From Toxoplasma gondii ME49 (lineage: Eukaryota; Apicomplexa; Conoidasida; Eucoccidiorida; Sarcocystidae): a stretch of 64,000 bases of DNA. The notes beneath the pieces are model-generated. The model was not told the DNA's origin. It did no database searches and saw only the letters and a program-made list of their open reading frames with translations. Position numbers and translations under genes: made by a program. The first letter of the stretch is position 1. Each line of letters opens with the position of its first letter. Shown here piece after piece: positions 26,001 to 39,200 of this stretch. The stretch lies in NCBI RefSeq assembly GCF_000006565.2, contig NC_031479.1, positions 1,984,001 to 2,048,000 on the forward strand, in the 5' to 3' direction.

Positions 26001-29000
26001 GTTTCAGATGCAAACTCGCGTGGAGACCACGTGCGAAAAGGATCGACTACTTGTGGAGTGCTGGATATCGAAAACGCAGTTTCACTACATCCTGTCCTGT
26101 GTCGTCCACTGCCTCAGAGCACTGCGAACGGAGTTCTCCCCCACAGACTGTTTTTAGTCAGAAGCCATCGTGTGGCGAGGCACGCAAAGAGAAGGAAGCC
26201 TCAAAATGCCACTGTTTTCTCTCCCAAAACAGCCGCGTGATCAGGAAGACGGGTGCCGCGTCTAAACCCCCCTCTTGTACACAGAGGGCGCCCCCAAGCG
26301 CTGAGAGGACGACGGGACCAGCCCAGACACCCTTTGTGATTTGCCGAGCGGAGCCGCGCCGCGCATTCCTCCAGCGAGTTCGGCTGTCAGATTCTTTTCT
26401 GGAAACAGCAGCGACGGCATAAAAGACCCGACCTTTGCAGGACGGCTGCGGAAAAACGGGGGTCCGCAAACTTCCGGTTGCGCCACTATAAAAAAACGTA
26501 TAGCAGTGGTCCCCGAGACCCGCGAAACACCGCACCATATACTACAAGAATGGAGCGCTGAGGACCCCAAGACGTTACGCGGGAGGCGACAGGAAGTGGC
26601 TTTCGCTCACTTCATTTGTCTTCCCTGTTTCCCACTTCCCTCGTAAGCGGTTCCGCTCGCAAACACAGCTGAGGGGGCCCCAGCGGCCTTGGGGACGACA
26701 TAGAAAGCCACTTCTGTCTGACTTCTTAGAGCCCTCTACGAGTACCGCGTACATGGGTCTCTGCAACGGGGGATTCGGCGAGATGTGCTTTTGCTCCGTC
26801 TCCTCGAAGGCACCGTTCTGCACATCTGGTGGTCTTTCATGAACGAGTCTAGTGCCCGTTTCCGTCAGTCCTCGCTCTCCAAGAGGAGCCATTTGCCGAT
26901 TTTGAACATCTGGCGGAAACCCTCTAGTTCGGCTTTGCACACAACCGGCAGGACACTAGGATAGGCAGGCACCAACGTGTGTGAACAAATTGGGGATCGA
27001 AGAACAGAGGGACTCGAACGGAAAGGCGGTAGTTTACCGAAGCGGCTCAATTAGTGAACAGCCGCTAGTGGTACGCGCCAGTTGATGGTGGAACGTGGTT
27101 CCCAGGAGTGCAGGCTACCGCGGCTGGACCGTAGCTTGATTGTAGAACTTCAGTGTCACTTGGGCTGGCGATGGAAAGAGCCCCATGCAGGGTACCCTTC
27201 CTACTTGTGAAGAAGATGATCAGTGAGACGGACACCGGTACACGTGTCCCAGCCTGCATAATGCATGGGAGAACACAAAAGGGAAGACGACGAGGGCCTC
27301 CCGCGCAGTCACGGTCATCAGACTCACACGCACCGCGGTGCAGTCTGGCTACTCAAGAAGTTTCAGTGGCGCACTCACAGTGGGCATGAAGGAGCGCCTA
27401 GCGTAGACCCACTGGTCCAGCAACTGTTGGCAAGAGCGAGAGGTTGAACCGTCCAAGGTAAGGATGGTTGTCATGTGCCATTGAAACACATGTACATCAC
27501 ATCGACTTCACCCTACATCTTCGTTTAGGGTTCAGGCGTAAATAAGATTAGACGTGTAATTCCCACAGCCGTCGGCCGCTCTTAGACAGGGTCCCGACGT
27601 TATTGCCGTCAAGGTGGAGTAAACACAACACAAGATCGTGGGTATTGTTTCGACGCAGCCAGAGCGCGATTCACCTCCTGATGTGCCCCTCGCTTTTGCA
27701 GTAGTCCTGCTCGTCAGTCACGCACTGACCCACTCAAAGTCAGGAAACACGCCTCGACACCGAGAAGTGTACCATCCAGCTGGGACACCACGAAAACTTT
27801 CGATCACCTTGGGAGAAACTCAAAAGAGTACGGGGCAACCTGATAGCTATGTTTTTTCTAACCAGACGATGGCAACAGACGCGGTGGGCTTCTCACTTCC
27901 GTTGCACCGCCATAAATAACAAGTGGCGACAGAGACAGCTACCAACCCGCTTTTCTATGTAGCCTGCGAGTTTTCAGCTGTCGTTTCTCATGATATGCTT
28001 GTGGGGGAGAAACAAGCGACCATCTTTACCTTGCCACTCTCCAAATCACCGTACAATGAGAGATATCCTACACTGGGGCACTGCATTAGTAGAAGTGTGA
28101 TATTCGTGGACTGCCTTCCATCTCATTCGTCGACTCTCAGTGTTAATTGTGAGAAGCCTCAGTAAACTTCCCAATGGTGGAATTTCTCAAGAGATTCTGC
28201 ATCCACCAGACAGCATTTGGTGTCGGCGGCTTGCAGCTGACTAACTGAAGTGTAGAGGTTTTCTTCACATCAACTTCAACTAACGAGGAGGCTCTTCGAT
28301 TTTATGGTACTTATGCTGCTCAAGCCCATCCCTGCATCAAGGCGAGCTGCTGAAGCAGATGCTGGTGTTGGTATCGACAGGTGCACTGTAGGTGGAAGCG
28401 TTCAGATCGCAATTCCGTGTATTGTCGTATAGAATTTCTTCACGCATCAGCGGATGTTCTTCCACCCAGTCTTTCCTACAGTGCCCCTTCAATATCAGCC
28501 GCTCCAATACGACTACGTGACACTTTTTCTGCTGCCAGTGCTCCAGCAACACCTTTCCGCGTTTACCGCTCGTGTTGCCTTTGATGACGGAGGGGCCATG
28601 TCTACAACTTTGTGCCGGGCAGTTGGCTCCACCAACAACAACTATCATGCGACAGATACGCTATCGGTCGCACGGCTGCGTGTGGTTCCATTTTACGGAC
28701 TTCGCATACCTCCCCTGCGAAGAAATCGCTAATCACTGCGAGTCCGTAAAAGCGAAAAACGACACACTGTTTACCGGAGGTAGTCTGCAATCTCGGTGGA
28801 CTGAACGCCGTGTTTGGTAACAGCATCCAACGGACATCATGGAACGCGACACGCTACACAGAGGCAATTACGAGGGGGGCGCGTGACGGACTGCTTACCC
28901 TCCTGCTGTAGTGCTCGCAACAGTATGCCTTAAATATGCAGGGCTTTTGTCCTGTTGCAGTCCTTCGTCATCTTATCCTTACTAGGACACTACGAAACCA

Positions 29001-29235
29001 CATTCGGCAGGGTCACGTTTGAGGCTGCTTGGTCCGGTAAAACTGCCCAAATGTCGCGTGTACAACACCCAGTAACACTGATTCATGCAGGACTGCCTTG
29101 AAACTGCGCGTTGCTCGTTTCGAGTGAACACAGAACATCAGTGTTTCCTGACAATCGTCGCCGCTGGTTAGTCGATCCTTGGCCGTAAGGCGCTGTAATC
29201 GCCGTTTTAGTCGATTAACCGGCACGCACCCGAAA
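26001..29235. other. Intergenic, 3' flank of MMSDH, nothing recognised
   Basis: About 3.2 kb with no exon that I can support. The composition turns from GC-rich and skewed to near-balanced, and microsatellites disappear from here to the right. It must contain the MMSDH 3' UTR, starting below 29236. Confidence 0.5.
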
Positions 29236-32200
29236 CTAGTGACAGCCACTCCCCCTCCAACGGGCAGTGATCGTTTTGGTCCGTGTGTAGAATTCGGCGC
29301 CCATTTTGCCGTTGAAGTGAAGAGCTCCACGCATGCTGTCGTTCCAGCCGGTGAAGGAGAAACTTGGGAGAGGAAGGGGTACCGGAACATTTATTCCCAC
29401 CTTTGCAGCAGACAGTCAAGCACCACGGGAAAACGAAGACAATCGGGACAGTGGCCAACACACCCAGGTATAATTGACAGGCTCGAAGGATGCTTCACCG
29501 GATTGCATTGCTAATGAGAGAGCGTAAATCTTATTCAGAACTGATGCGGAAGCCGTGCTCACTCACTTGTCCGACAGCAACAGACTGCTGGAAGAAGCGA
29601 GCTGTTGAACCGCTTCGTGTGAAAATAGCCGAGCCATTCCCCTGAACCCCAGGAAGAAACATGTCGACAAAAAACATGTGGTTCTTGCATCCTGAAAAAC
29701 GTCAGGGGCGTCACTTTCTTTTGGCTTCTGACAATTGCAACAGGAATGTCCTAACGGTGCTCAGAAACGACAGTTTTTTCGAGGAACCAGACGCGTACAA
29801 GAACAGATGGCTGTGCCATGCATTCGTGGCGTCGGCAAATCCTGGACTCACGTATTTGTTTGTGTTCACGAGGTCCACTGCCTCTTGGATAGAATTGACC
29901 TTCTTAACGCAGAGAACTGGCCCGAACAGTTCCTCCTGGGTGAAAGACAAACACACAAGAGAAAACAGTTCCAACGGTTAATGCCAGCTCACTGTACATG
30001 GTGTTGAACCGGACGACGACATCCTATTCCCTAACAAAAATGTTCGTCAAAAGATGACCAGCTTCCACAGTTTTGTATGCCGTGTGCCATTCGAATACAG
30101 TGCGGTTTCATATCTGTCATTTCCTGCACGTGAACACAGGCAACAAACGGTCTTTCGTACCAGTACACGTGATTTCGAGCAATCAACGCAAATGCAATAT
30201 CAATCAGATGTCAGCATCTTGCAAGATTAATGTACTGTGTCTGATGTTGTCAACGGCGGCGACATTGCTCTGAGGAGCCCAGCTCTCTCAGGAAAAGACC
30301 AAAGGTCTCTTAAAGCAGGGTGATATTGCTTGACTACCTTGTAGGCAGTGATGTTCAGATGAGGAATCTCCAAAACTGTGGGACCGAGAAAGTTGCCGTT
30401 AGGAAAACCTTCCACGACAGGATGAAGACCGTCCAGTAGAAGCTTTGCACCCTCACGAATGCTCTGCTTCACCGCCGCTTTGATTCGAATCTTTGATTCC
30501 TTGGAAATCAGCGGCCCAACATCGACGCTCGGGTCGCTGCCCGGACCAACTGAGTAAAAAAAAACAGACTATGACTTTCATCGCCGGGATCCAGTACTTC
30601 CTTTGAACTTCAAGGTTGTCGTATGCTCGAATGTGTGGAAGACCTAACGGCATCTCAACAGTTGAAACTGGCCAGGTGCTGCTGTCCGGAGACGCAACCG
30701 TGCCTTGTTGAGGACAGTCGGATGTGGCGACTGGCACCATCATATCGACGGAGAAGTCACTGACAACTAAAGTGACGAACACGGGACACGAGAGAGTGTG
30801 TGGCAGGAGACGAACGACGAGTAGAAATTCCTTTGGTAACCATCTCCTCTTTGCTGCCAGAAAACACGGGAAATCGCTAGACATACGCAAAATAAAAAGC
30901 TCACCTCTACTGAATTATAAGGTAGCATGAACGACTTGCCTTTTAAAGCACTTGCAACGAGTAGGAGGTCTTCCAACCAGTTTCCGGCATCGCCAACCAA
31001 TAGCAGCACTGAAGTAGACATGCACCGCTGGCCTGCTTCACCGAACGCCGCAGTTACAACTCCATTGAGAGCTTCTTCCTTGTCAGCATCTGCGTTATCC
31101 ACACCATCGAAACATGACGTGCGAAAACACCGATGCCTCCGTGTGACCGCAAAAGACAGGTTCTCCTAGTGTATGGCATGGACGGATCATTCGCTGCTTT
31201 ACCGAAATTACTCATCCGTGTATGCAAACATCCTGAAGAACCAGTGAACCTAATCCGGTTCCCTGTGCAGTCGTCGAACCGCGACAAGTGGAAGTCAGCT
31301 TGTTGCTTAATATTTCGCAAGCACAGTCACACACGAATGTTTATTCAGTATGACCCTGAGGGGTCACATCGAAGCGGGGGTTTTCTGGGGGCGCGTAACC
31401 CGGCTGGTTCATACCTGGCATGACAACAGCATGGTTTTTCGCCCCCATGTTGCATTGTGCTCGTTTCCCGGATTCTCCGCAAAGCTTGTAAATCAATTCT
31501 CCTGGTAAAACGTAGGAACAACCCGGAGAAGATACCATTCCAAGTCTTGGAGTTCTTAATGCATCAAGAAAATACAATCTTCATCCAGAAAGAGGCTCAG
31601 TAGAGGCACACAATTCACACAATTCTCTCAGACCATCGGTGCAAGTTTAGCAACCGCAGTTCCAGTCTCGGTTATCCAGGCCCGCACTCAGAAGGGGTTC
31701 CCTACAGTTTTTGGCCTCACACACAACCAGACAAATAACGCAGTCCTCTGAAATACAATTACCTGCTTTGTTGTTGCCTACGAAAGAAACTGCAGCGACG
31801 CTGGGTGCCGTGCAGAGAATGTTTGCAGTCCGTGCGTCTCCGTGCTGAATAAGCAGAAAGCTTCGATGCCACAGACGTCTTCTGGACAAAGACATTTTGC
31901 CTATTCACCCGGGCTAGCACGTGGAAGCCAATAGTGCCTCCAGCCAGGACTCACCCACCGCTCCCGGGATCAAGAGCGGGGCACACGTCAAAGCCGTCAA
32001 GGCTCTTCATGTCCGACTCAAAAAGAGATATATGTTGTTGCAAGCACAAGAATGGTGTCCTTGAATTGATACGAGGCAACGAAATCTGGAAACAAGCCTA
32101 ACCAGATGGTCTGTCCACGCCAGATGGGCAAGCATGTATGACCCCGCCTACTTCAGCCTGACAAAGGGTACCAGAATTTGTAACGACGGCAGCCTACAAG

Positions 32201-34153
32201 CAGCTGTGATTTCCTGCGCTCAGGCTTCTTTGTAGAGAGAGCACCATGCAGCACTCCTCGGGAATTACTCGAAACTACACAAGCGTGGATACATCGTCTT
32301 CGGCTTACCACAACGTTAACGACACCCTTTGGCCAGCCAGCTTCTTGAACGAAACTCATGAGCTTTGCTGCCGCCAGAGGAGTCCTTTCGGACGGCTTTA
32401 GCAAGAATGTGTTTCCAGCTAAGCACGCGACTGGGAACATCCATAGTGGAATCTGCGAGGCACAAAAATTGTGATGATCATTTCAGAAAATCATTTATGT
32501 TCTTTGACACAACGTCGATTACTACTCGTCCTGCAAACTCTTAGCCCCTGCGCATGTTTAGGACACTACGAGCAATATGCAGCCCGTCTGCCTCCAGCCC
32601 GCTCAGTAGGTCCACTTGCAAACCCCGCAGGAGCCACGAGAAATAATACCACGTGTTGCGAGCATGTTCAGACACCGCAGGTACTCTCTAACATTACAGA
32701 ATCTACGATACTGGCACACGAAGAACTGGACAATGGAGCACCGTATATTTTCCCACCTACCATGGCGGGAAAATTGAAAGGTGTGATGCCGCAGCAGACG
32801 CCAAGTGGGAGCTTGTATGTGAAGCAGTCCATACCATCAGCTATGTTATGCAAATTGTCGCCTCGCAGGAAAGGAGAGGCTGATACCGTTTCTTCTACGG
32901 CTTCAATTCCACGCCTGACTTCACCTTGTGCATCGAGCAGCGTCTTCCCGTGTTCTGAGCACAGGACATTTGCAATTGGCTCACACATCCTAGGCTCGAG
33001 CGCTTGACGCCCCCGCCGTTGCTTGACCAAGAAAGTCTGCAATTTTATGACTCCACCCCTGAATCGTGCGCACCTCGAGTGATGATGTTAGCAAGGTCAT
33101 CCTTCCCGTTTTCTAAAGCATGCAAAAAGGAGAGAAGAAACTTCTTCCTTTGCGCCAGACTCATCTGCCTCCACCCTGCTTGGGCTGAGTGGCAGCTTCG
33201 GATCGCAGTGTGAACCTCGGCGTCCAAGGGTTGGGGGTTCACCGCCAGCAAGTCCTGTTTAATTTCAACACCGTCAAGAAACACGAATTTGTGCAACTCC
33301 GCTGCGAGTTCCCCTGATTTTGGCCGTGGGAGTTTCCAATCAAGTTGATACCCTACTGACAACAGTTAGACTGGAAGCAGACGCGCTACACACAAGGCAA
33401 AAATAACTTCGTGTCAGACTGGAAATGCCTTTTTCTACCAACCGTCACTATCATATAGGTTTTTGCTCGCTTTCGCTCCCGGCCACCCACAGTTGAATTT
33501 CAGTAAACGTGTCCACATCCAAAGCCAAAACAGTGAAATTAACTTGACACTGCCGATCCCTACAAATACGGCATCTGTTCTGTTTCAGTCGTAAGCCTAG
33601 ATGCTACAGAGCGGAAACATCTTCTCAAAGGAGCAAGAGGAAGCGATGACGTGCTGCCCCGAAATCTTGTATCCTAGCCATCCTAGTTCCCCACTTCTTG
33701 CGTGTACAGTTGTTCGACATTTCACCCTACGTTCAGATTCCTCTAGGTTATGAGTCCCGCGCCTACGTTGGTTGAAGGGCAATGCACGAGATGAACCTGG
33801 TCCTTATTGGCGATGTTTGTTTTGCTCGTAACAAACTCGTTGTCTATGAACATCGGGACTTTCCCGTCTTTCATGCAAGGAAGCAGTGATCGTAGGGTTG
33901 TGGACATGGCTCTCGTTCCTGGGTGGCGATGGCTCAAAAGTCGGGTTTCACGTCTCTGGAAATATGAAAGAGGGGAAACACTTGAAGGCAGCACTGCAGT
34001 CAGCGTCATCGGCGTGCACAATTTTGCCCGACTCGTGACTGGTGAAACTGCTGGTGAAGCCACGCGGACAACGTACGGACGGTGACGGGCGACCGAGCCA
34101 GAGTCACGCACAGCGCCGAAAGAGCTTGCTCGTTGCCACGACGATGTCCACAT
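29236..34153 (-). CDS. MMSDH: Methylmalonate-semialdehyde dehydrogenase (ALDH6 family), mitochondrial
   Basis: CoA-dependent aldehyde dehydrogenase that oxidatively decarboxylates methylmalonate semialdehyde to propionyl-CoA with NAD in valine and thymine breakdown. Exons: 33767-34153, 33074-33254, 32761-32954, 32309-32452, 31763-31844, 31415-31501, 30940-31089, 30338-30549, 29852-29935, 29567-29641, 29236-29400; they sum to 586 residues. Family motifs appear in order: [51 protein letters not shown] (Asn in place of the usual ALDH glutamate, normal for this CoA-dependent class), GEAGQRC with catalytic Cys381, [10 protein letters not shown], and a C-terminal [12 protein letters not shown]. The first 90 or so residues are Arg/Ser/Thr-rich with few acids, fitting a mitochondrial transit peptide. 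The start at 34153 is the most upstream ATG that I can support in that frame. The intron after 30940 has a GC donor. Confidence 0.95.
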
Positions 34154-35518
34154 GGTGCTGTCCCCAGTCGAACTTTCGAGAAACTGCTTATGAGTGTCAC
34201 TGGCTTTGCACCAACTGAAGGCGCAGCGAGTGGCCACACTGATGACTTAGCAAGCAGGGCAAAGAACTACGTGGCGACAACGCAACAGTAACGACGAGTG
34301 TTACAGACCCAGCAACGTCCTCGACACTCATCTGTCCCTTCAGAAGCGATTTTTAACTATCGCCGGACTGCTTTTCGCTGGAAGACATCACAGACTTGTC
34401 TTCGAGGGAGGCACAATATGACCGCAAATAGCGGAGAAACAAGTTACGAGAGAACAAGGCCAAAAGTTTTTCGAAGCTCAAGTGAGCCGCACACACCTAC
34501 GTATGGCTAGAAACCGTTACACTACGTTGAAAAGTCGAGACCCTCGCAATGAACGTCGTAGAAAGACCACATTACATTCGACACTCTTGCTACGAGAATC
34601 TAGGGGCAAAAAACTGCGTATTTCCCTGTTTCATCCTCCGGTGACAGGAGCCTTCTCACGAACCCGAGAGTGCGAGAAGATTCGTCACCTGCGGCCGCAG
34701 TGGTCGGGGAGGCGCCTGCCACTGCACCCAATGCCGAAATGGCTAGCAAGGCGTGCCGGTCCCTGCTCTATGTACAATGGTCGCAATGCCTTTGTAAGAT
34801 ACAGCGCGAAATACTACTACGATGGATATCATCGTGTCCAGCAACGTCAGTCGTGCGAAAGCTCTCGGTGGTCGCTCGCGACTGTAGATATGCCGTTCAG
34901 AGAGTAATCAGATTACTCGCGACGACTTTCCTGAGGGCTTTTAGCATCTGAATTTGAATATGTCTCGCCTGTTTTCCATCGCATGACACTTGTTGTGTTT
35001 GCTAGGCCTCTTAGCCGTGTTAGGCCAATGTGGGAAAGACGGTGGTTCTCGAGTTCTGAGGTACTACCGGACTTGTATCCACTATCACTCGCGTTTCTTG
35101 TTTAATCCGTAGCACTCGCCGCCTCAACTACCACACACTAAACGAATACCCAGAATACGATATTCTGACTGGACATAGCACACCGAGGGAATGGTGGAAC
35201 ATAAGCCAAGGTAATATGAACTGAAAATTCATTCACAAGGTCCCTTTCCACTGCTGGGTTTCGCTGATTGTGGGAATGGTGGGAAACCGACACATTCAAC
35301 GTACCAGTTGAGCCCGCTTATCTTCTACGCCACCGAGTTATCGCCCCAAATACTGCAATAAGTTAGCTGTATTGCGGGGTTGCTCACACGGTCACTGTCA
35401 GTGCCGAACAGCTCATGAGCGCTTCCGGCCTTTGGAAATGTCCGGAACGTCTTAGCTGCCCTCACTAAGAACCACCATCCCCCTTCGACGGGGGACTCGT
35501 GGTGAAAGTAAAATAGCT
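34154..35518. other. Intergenic, upstream of MMSDH
   Basis: Should contain the MMSDH promoter and the 3' end of the gene at 35519-36238. A plus-strand open frame with ATG at 34503 (about 134 codons, very basic) has no splice or family support. A minus-strand open stretch at 35325-35600 could hold a further exon of the neighbouring gene. Confidence 0.4.
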
Positions 35519-36238
35519 TCAGGGCATTACGAACATAGAGATCTTCTCGGCAGCCGTTAGCGGCTTGCAAGTTCTTGTAGACGAGGCCTCTTTCGCGCAC
35601 TGTTTACAAACCTTTGAGGCTGACTCATATATCCTTTTGTGATAGGCCAGAGGCACGAGTGACACCGGTGCCGAAGAGGTAAATGCCAGTGTGCCTTGTT
35701 TCTGAGGGACGCGGCGTTCTTCTCCGGCTCCACGCAAATAGTGGCTGCTGTCAGGGTCCTGCTGGCAGCCATTGTTCGATGATGAAATCATGCCAGCAAT
35801 CCGCTGTTGAATTCTTTGCTGCAGCGCCGAAGCAGCCGTTTGGGTAGCTACAGTAGCTGTTGCATTGCAAGCCGTTACGTCAGCCGTGCGCAAATAGTTC
35901 TCTGAGGAGCCTCTTGGCGGGAAATTTGGTTCACTTGGCAACAGTGTGGCAGCATCTACGGCAGTGTTTTTTCCAGGCGTGTTTATTTCGACTTGCTGGT
36001 GAGCGGGTTGGCCAACCGCCTCAGCAAGAAACTGTGTCTGGTAGACATCCCAGTTGTAGGACGGTCGCAAAGGATTCACATGACGCCTGGTCTTCAGTCC
36101 GTTTCTCTGCGTATCTGCCTGTGCGAAGGGGGAAAGAACGACATGCCAACTTGGAAGTCCCATTCCAATGCCCCACCTCGGCAGAGAGTACGTCGACCCG
36201 GCTGGAAATTTTGATTTCTCTAGTCTTTCATGAGTCAT
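35519..36238 (-). CDS. Hypothetical protein, 239 aa or slightly shorter
   Basis: I do not recognise this protein. It starts at an ATG (36238) that is the first after an in-frame stop. The product is polar, with many Gln, Ala, Ser and Asn residues and no signal peptide or membrane segment. A central stretch reads YNWDVYQTQFLAEAVGQ, followed by a Gln/Ala-rich part likely to be helical (AASALQQRIQQRIAGM). The frame can run to TGA at 35519. Alternatively it may leave at a GTTTGT donor following SASK near 35611 and rejoin at a TTATTGCAG acceptor near 35360, ending four codons later. It lies upstream of MMSDH on the same strand. Composition resembles coding sequence better than the opposite frame does, but there is no homology support. 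Confidence 0.45.
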   Translation of the reverse strand: MTHERLEKSKFPAGSTYSLPRWGIGMGLPSWHVVLSPFAQADTQRNGLKTRRHVNPLRPSYNWDVYQTQFLAEAVGQPAHQQVEINTPGKNTAVDAATLLPSEPNFPPRGSSENYLRTADVTACNATATVATQTAASALQQRIQQRIAGMISSSNNGCQQDPDSSHYLRGAGEERRVPQKQGTLAFTSSAPVSLVPLAYHKRIYESASKVCKQCAKEASSTRTCKPLTAAEKISMFVMP

Positions 36239-39200
36239 TACCCATATCGTAAGACAGAGGACTTCAAGCCTAAGCGAGTGATGCTACCGCAGATGCCTGG
36301 CAATCACCTGAGCTCCCTGGATGTCGGCAGTTGAGTATATGTCAACCCCTCCTTTCTTCGGTTTCAAGGGTATGCACCTGTCAGCCAGTACAAATCCAAC
36401 GCAGTAGACATACTACCCTGTATTCGGAGAGCACGCAGTTATATATCGATGCGTCGTCCAGCTTGTAGCACGCACTAAACGCAAGTGGCTGCTGTGAAAG
36501 CCGCCAGGGACTCCGGTAGCTACGTTCACTGTGACAGTCCGTTCCAAAATACAGTCAATGACCAGCCGCCGACTGCCGTTTTGAGGTCGTCCAGGAATAA
36601 CGAAGAAACGCACCGTGGAGAGAGACAGATACACTGGTCCGTCAGAATAGCTGCCCTATTTCGTGTGCGGACATGCCAAATATCGTTTGACGATCGGAAA
36701 CAATTGCCGCTCTTCTTCAGTTCTCACAGTTATTTTGGAAACTGTAGGACGTTGGGTCACTGGAACAGCACCACCAGTAACAGCTTCCGGAAAATGCTAA
36801 TTTCTATCCGACACTGTGGTTTGAGTGAAGCGTTTTCTCGACAGCCTTTCACGTTCGACTTATCTGCAAGCATCTAAGCTTTCACTGCACTCGTTGTGCC
36901 GTTTCTGTGTAGTCCCGGCAAAGCGCGATTGTTTGATTAGGTCGCTTACGTTTCCATAAGTTCCTCATCTAGGTCCAAGTGGCCAGTCATAGCTCAGAGC
37001 TGAACGCCTCTAGACAAACAGCTTCTCAGCTGCTTGGTCCCACCCCAGCCATAGCTTCTGGCAGCACTACACGGTATCGCCCCCGAAGATGCCTACTGCT
37101 CTTACTATAGTTATCGGCATTATCAGGATAAGGCGGAGTCAGAAATACCTTGAGCTTGTTGCACCAGCGATATCTTCTGTTATCAAAGGGTAGAATGGAG
37201 ATCGTACAGCCCTCGCGTGCACCCGGGGACGGCTCTTCTCAATATGACCTGTTATACGCGTACACATGGTTGAGCTCTGTCGGTCGCCGTACAATTACGT
37301 CATGCCTCGGCTCCACCGCCAAGGATTTCGTCAGTACAACTGAATATGACATTTGTATACCGCTTTCAGGGCTCACTTACTTCGTAGCTAGCTGGCAAAA
37401 CTCAATCGACCGTCACCAGTAGCCGTAACCATCCTGGAGTGATGCACACACCGTGCCATAGCTGCCTACTGTGCTACCAGCAGTGTGCGACCAAAGTGCA
37501 GTTCGCTGAGAAGTATGGTATGTAGGTGGTGGACGGTTTAGACGAACCTATGACAAGCTGTTTGCCATGATGTTGTGATTCGCCTTTTTCGGCCAAGGCG
37601 ATAGACTCTTCTGTCCAAATATGAGATGGGACCGTCCAATTCGGCAAAATGTAGCTGCAAACACCCTGACACAATCGAGTTCTCATGCATAGGTAAGGTT
37701 CTGGGCTTTGCCGAGTGAGCCACTTCCAGGATGTTATTATGATGACATATCGAAACTTACACAGGGTCGTTGGGGTTATTATGCCTCGCTACGACGTGGT
37801 GGGGTCTTTTGGGGCCGTTAATGTCCTGTCAGCATCCCACGCAGAATCACCTTGTCTTAAGCAGCTTGCCGTATGAGGGTACTCTCCGTCGTCGCCACAT
37901 CCCGAACGCTGGTAACCTGCCAGTGACTGCGGAGTTTTCGCGGGAGGCGGATGGCTTACCTGACAATGTAGAGACGAACTGAGTCTGCATTCTTGGGGTG
38001 GGCGGAAGAAACTGGCCCGCAGAACAAGCTGGTTGGGTGTGGAACCCTCAATCTTGTCGATGCTTGAGTCACCTATTCTGTCATCACAGTGAATAGCTAC
38101 GGTACGTCCTGTGAAGCCTATTGTAAATCCAATCTCTACGTCATCCGTCGCTCGACGCTATCTGTGGATGGTTTTGTCGTTGCACTGTTCGGCACTCCGT
38201 TACTCAGAGCGCATATAATCGTGCACAAACACAAACCATATCAACCGACCTGTTGTAGCCTATCAAAGGTGTCAAATATGCTGTCGGCTTTTCCAGAAGA
38301 GGAGCCGCCGTTCCTTATTCACGATTGTGGCAGCCAACAACAACCAAGGACAGTTTCGTCTTGCAGTTGCGACAGGAATATCCTTGAGGCTTCAAGCGAT
38401 CAATGGTGTCTCCATCGTTCGGTTCCACTTTGAGAGGCATCGGTAAGCTCTTGCCATGCTAATCTCGTGTGACAGTGTTCCTCTTCGGCTGCTATGTCTC
38501 CCGTTTGCGTCCAAAGAATTATGTACCGTCTCCATAAAGAAGTGCTTTTTGGAGTTTTTTCGCATCCAGTGCCTGGCATAGCCAGGCATGTCTTTACGCC
38601 TTCCTTCAACCTGTCTGAAGGCTCTGCCTTACTCCAAATCCCAGCTTACTCATCATTTCCGCGTCTTTTCCTTGGGCCGCGTTCTATGGCCCTGCTGATA
38701 TCACTGACATTTAGGGTGTCTCTAACAAACTTAAGAGGTGGAGGCTTCTCCTCTTTGTAGGACGGAAGCTTGTACTGACAATACGACAAAAGAGATACCA
38801 TCGTGCAGGCGTCAGTCTTATCTGCAGAAAATTTACGTCATGTGAAACCTTTCACCTGTATTCTTTAACAGTCGTCAGTCCGCGGTTCGTGTGCGCGTGG
38901 GTCCCACGAAGATTAGCTTTTTCTTCATGCTCGCAAGTATCTTTCCCACAAGAAGTCTTCATCGCAGGCACGTGCCTCCCCCCGCTCATTCTGTAGCATC
39001 CTGCTACGCGTACGTGAATTTCTATAATGTTTCACAGTGCTGGCGGAAAACAGGAACGACTTTTTGCTTGCTGATCCTGACCGTACAATTTCACCTACAC
39101 TAGTGGCAGTGTTTATGCTCTACTGCCAGCTGCGAATCAGCAGGAATTTCGATACGACGGTACCTGCCCACCTCAGGGTCCAGAGGGTTGACGACGCGAT

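Noticed and set aside
26575..26940. Minus-strand frame with a repeated PPDVQN motif
   Set aside because: The frame has no ATG start or splice support, and the six-residue repeat comes from two unalike DNA copies, so it is probably chance.
32471..33007. 178-codon plus-strand open frame
   Set aside because: It lies antisense to MMSDH exon 33 (32761-32954), which is fixed by homology.
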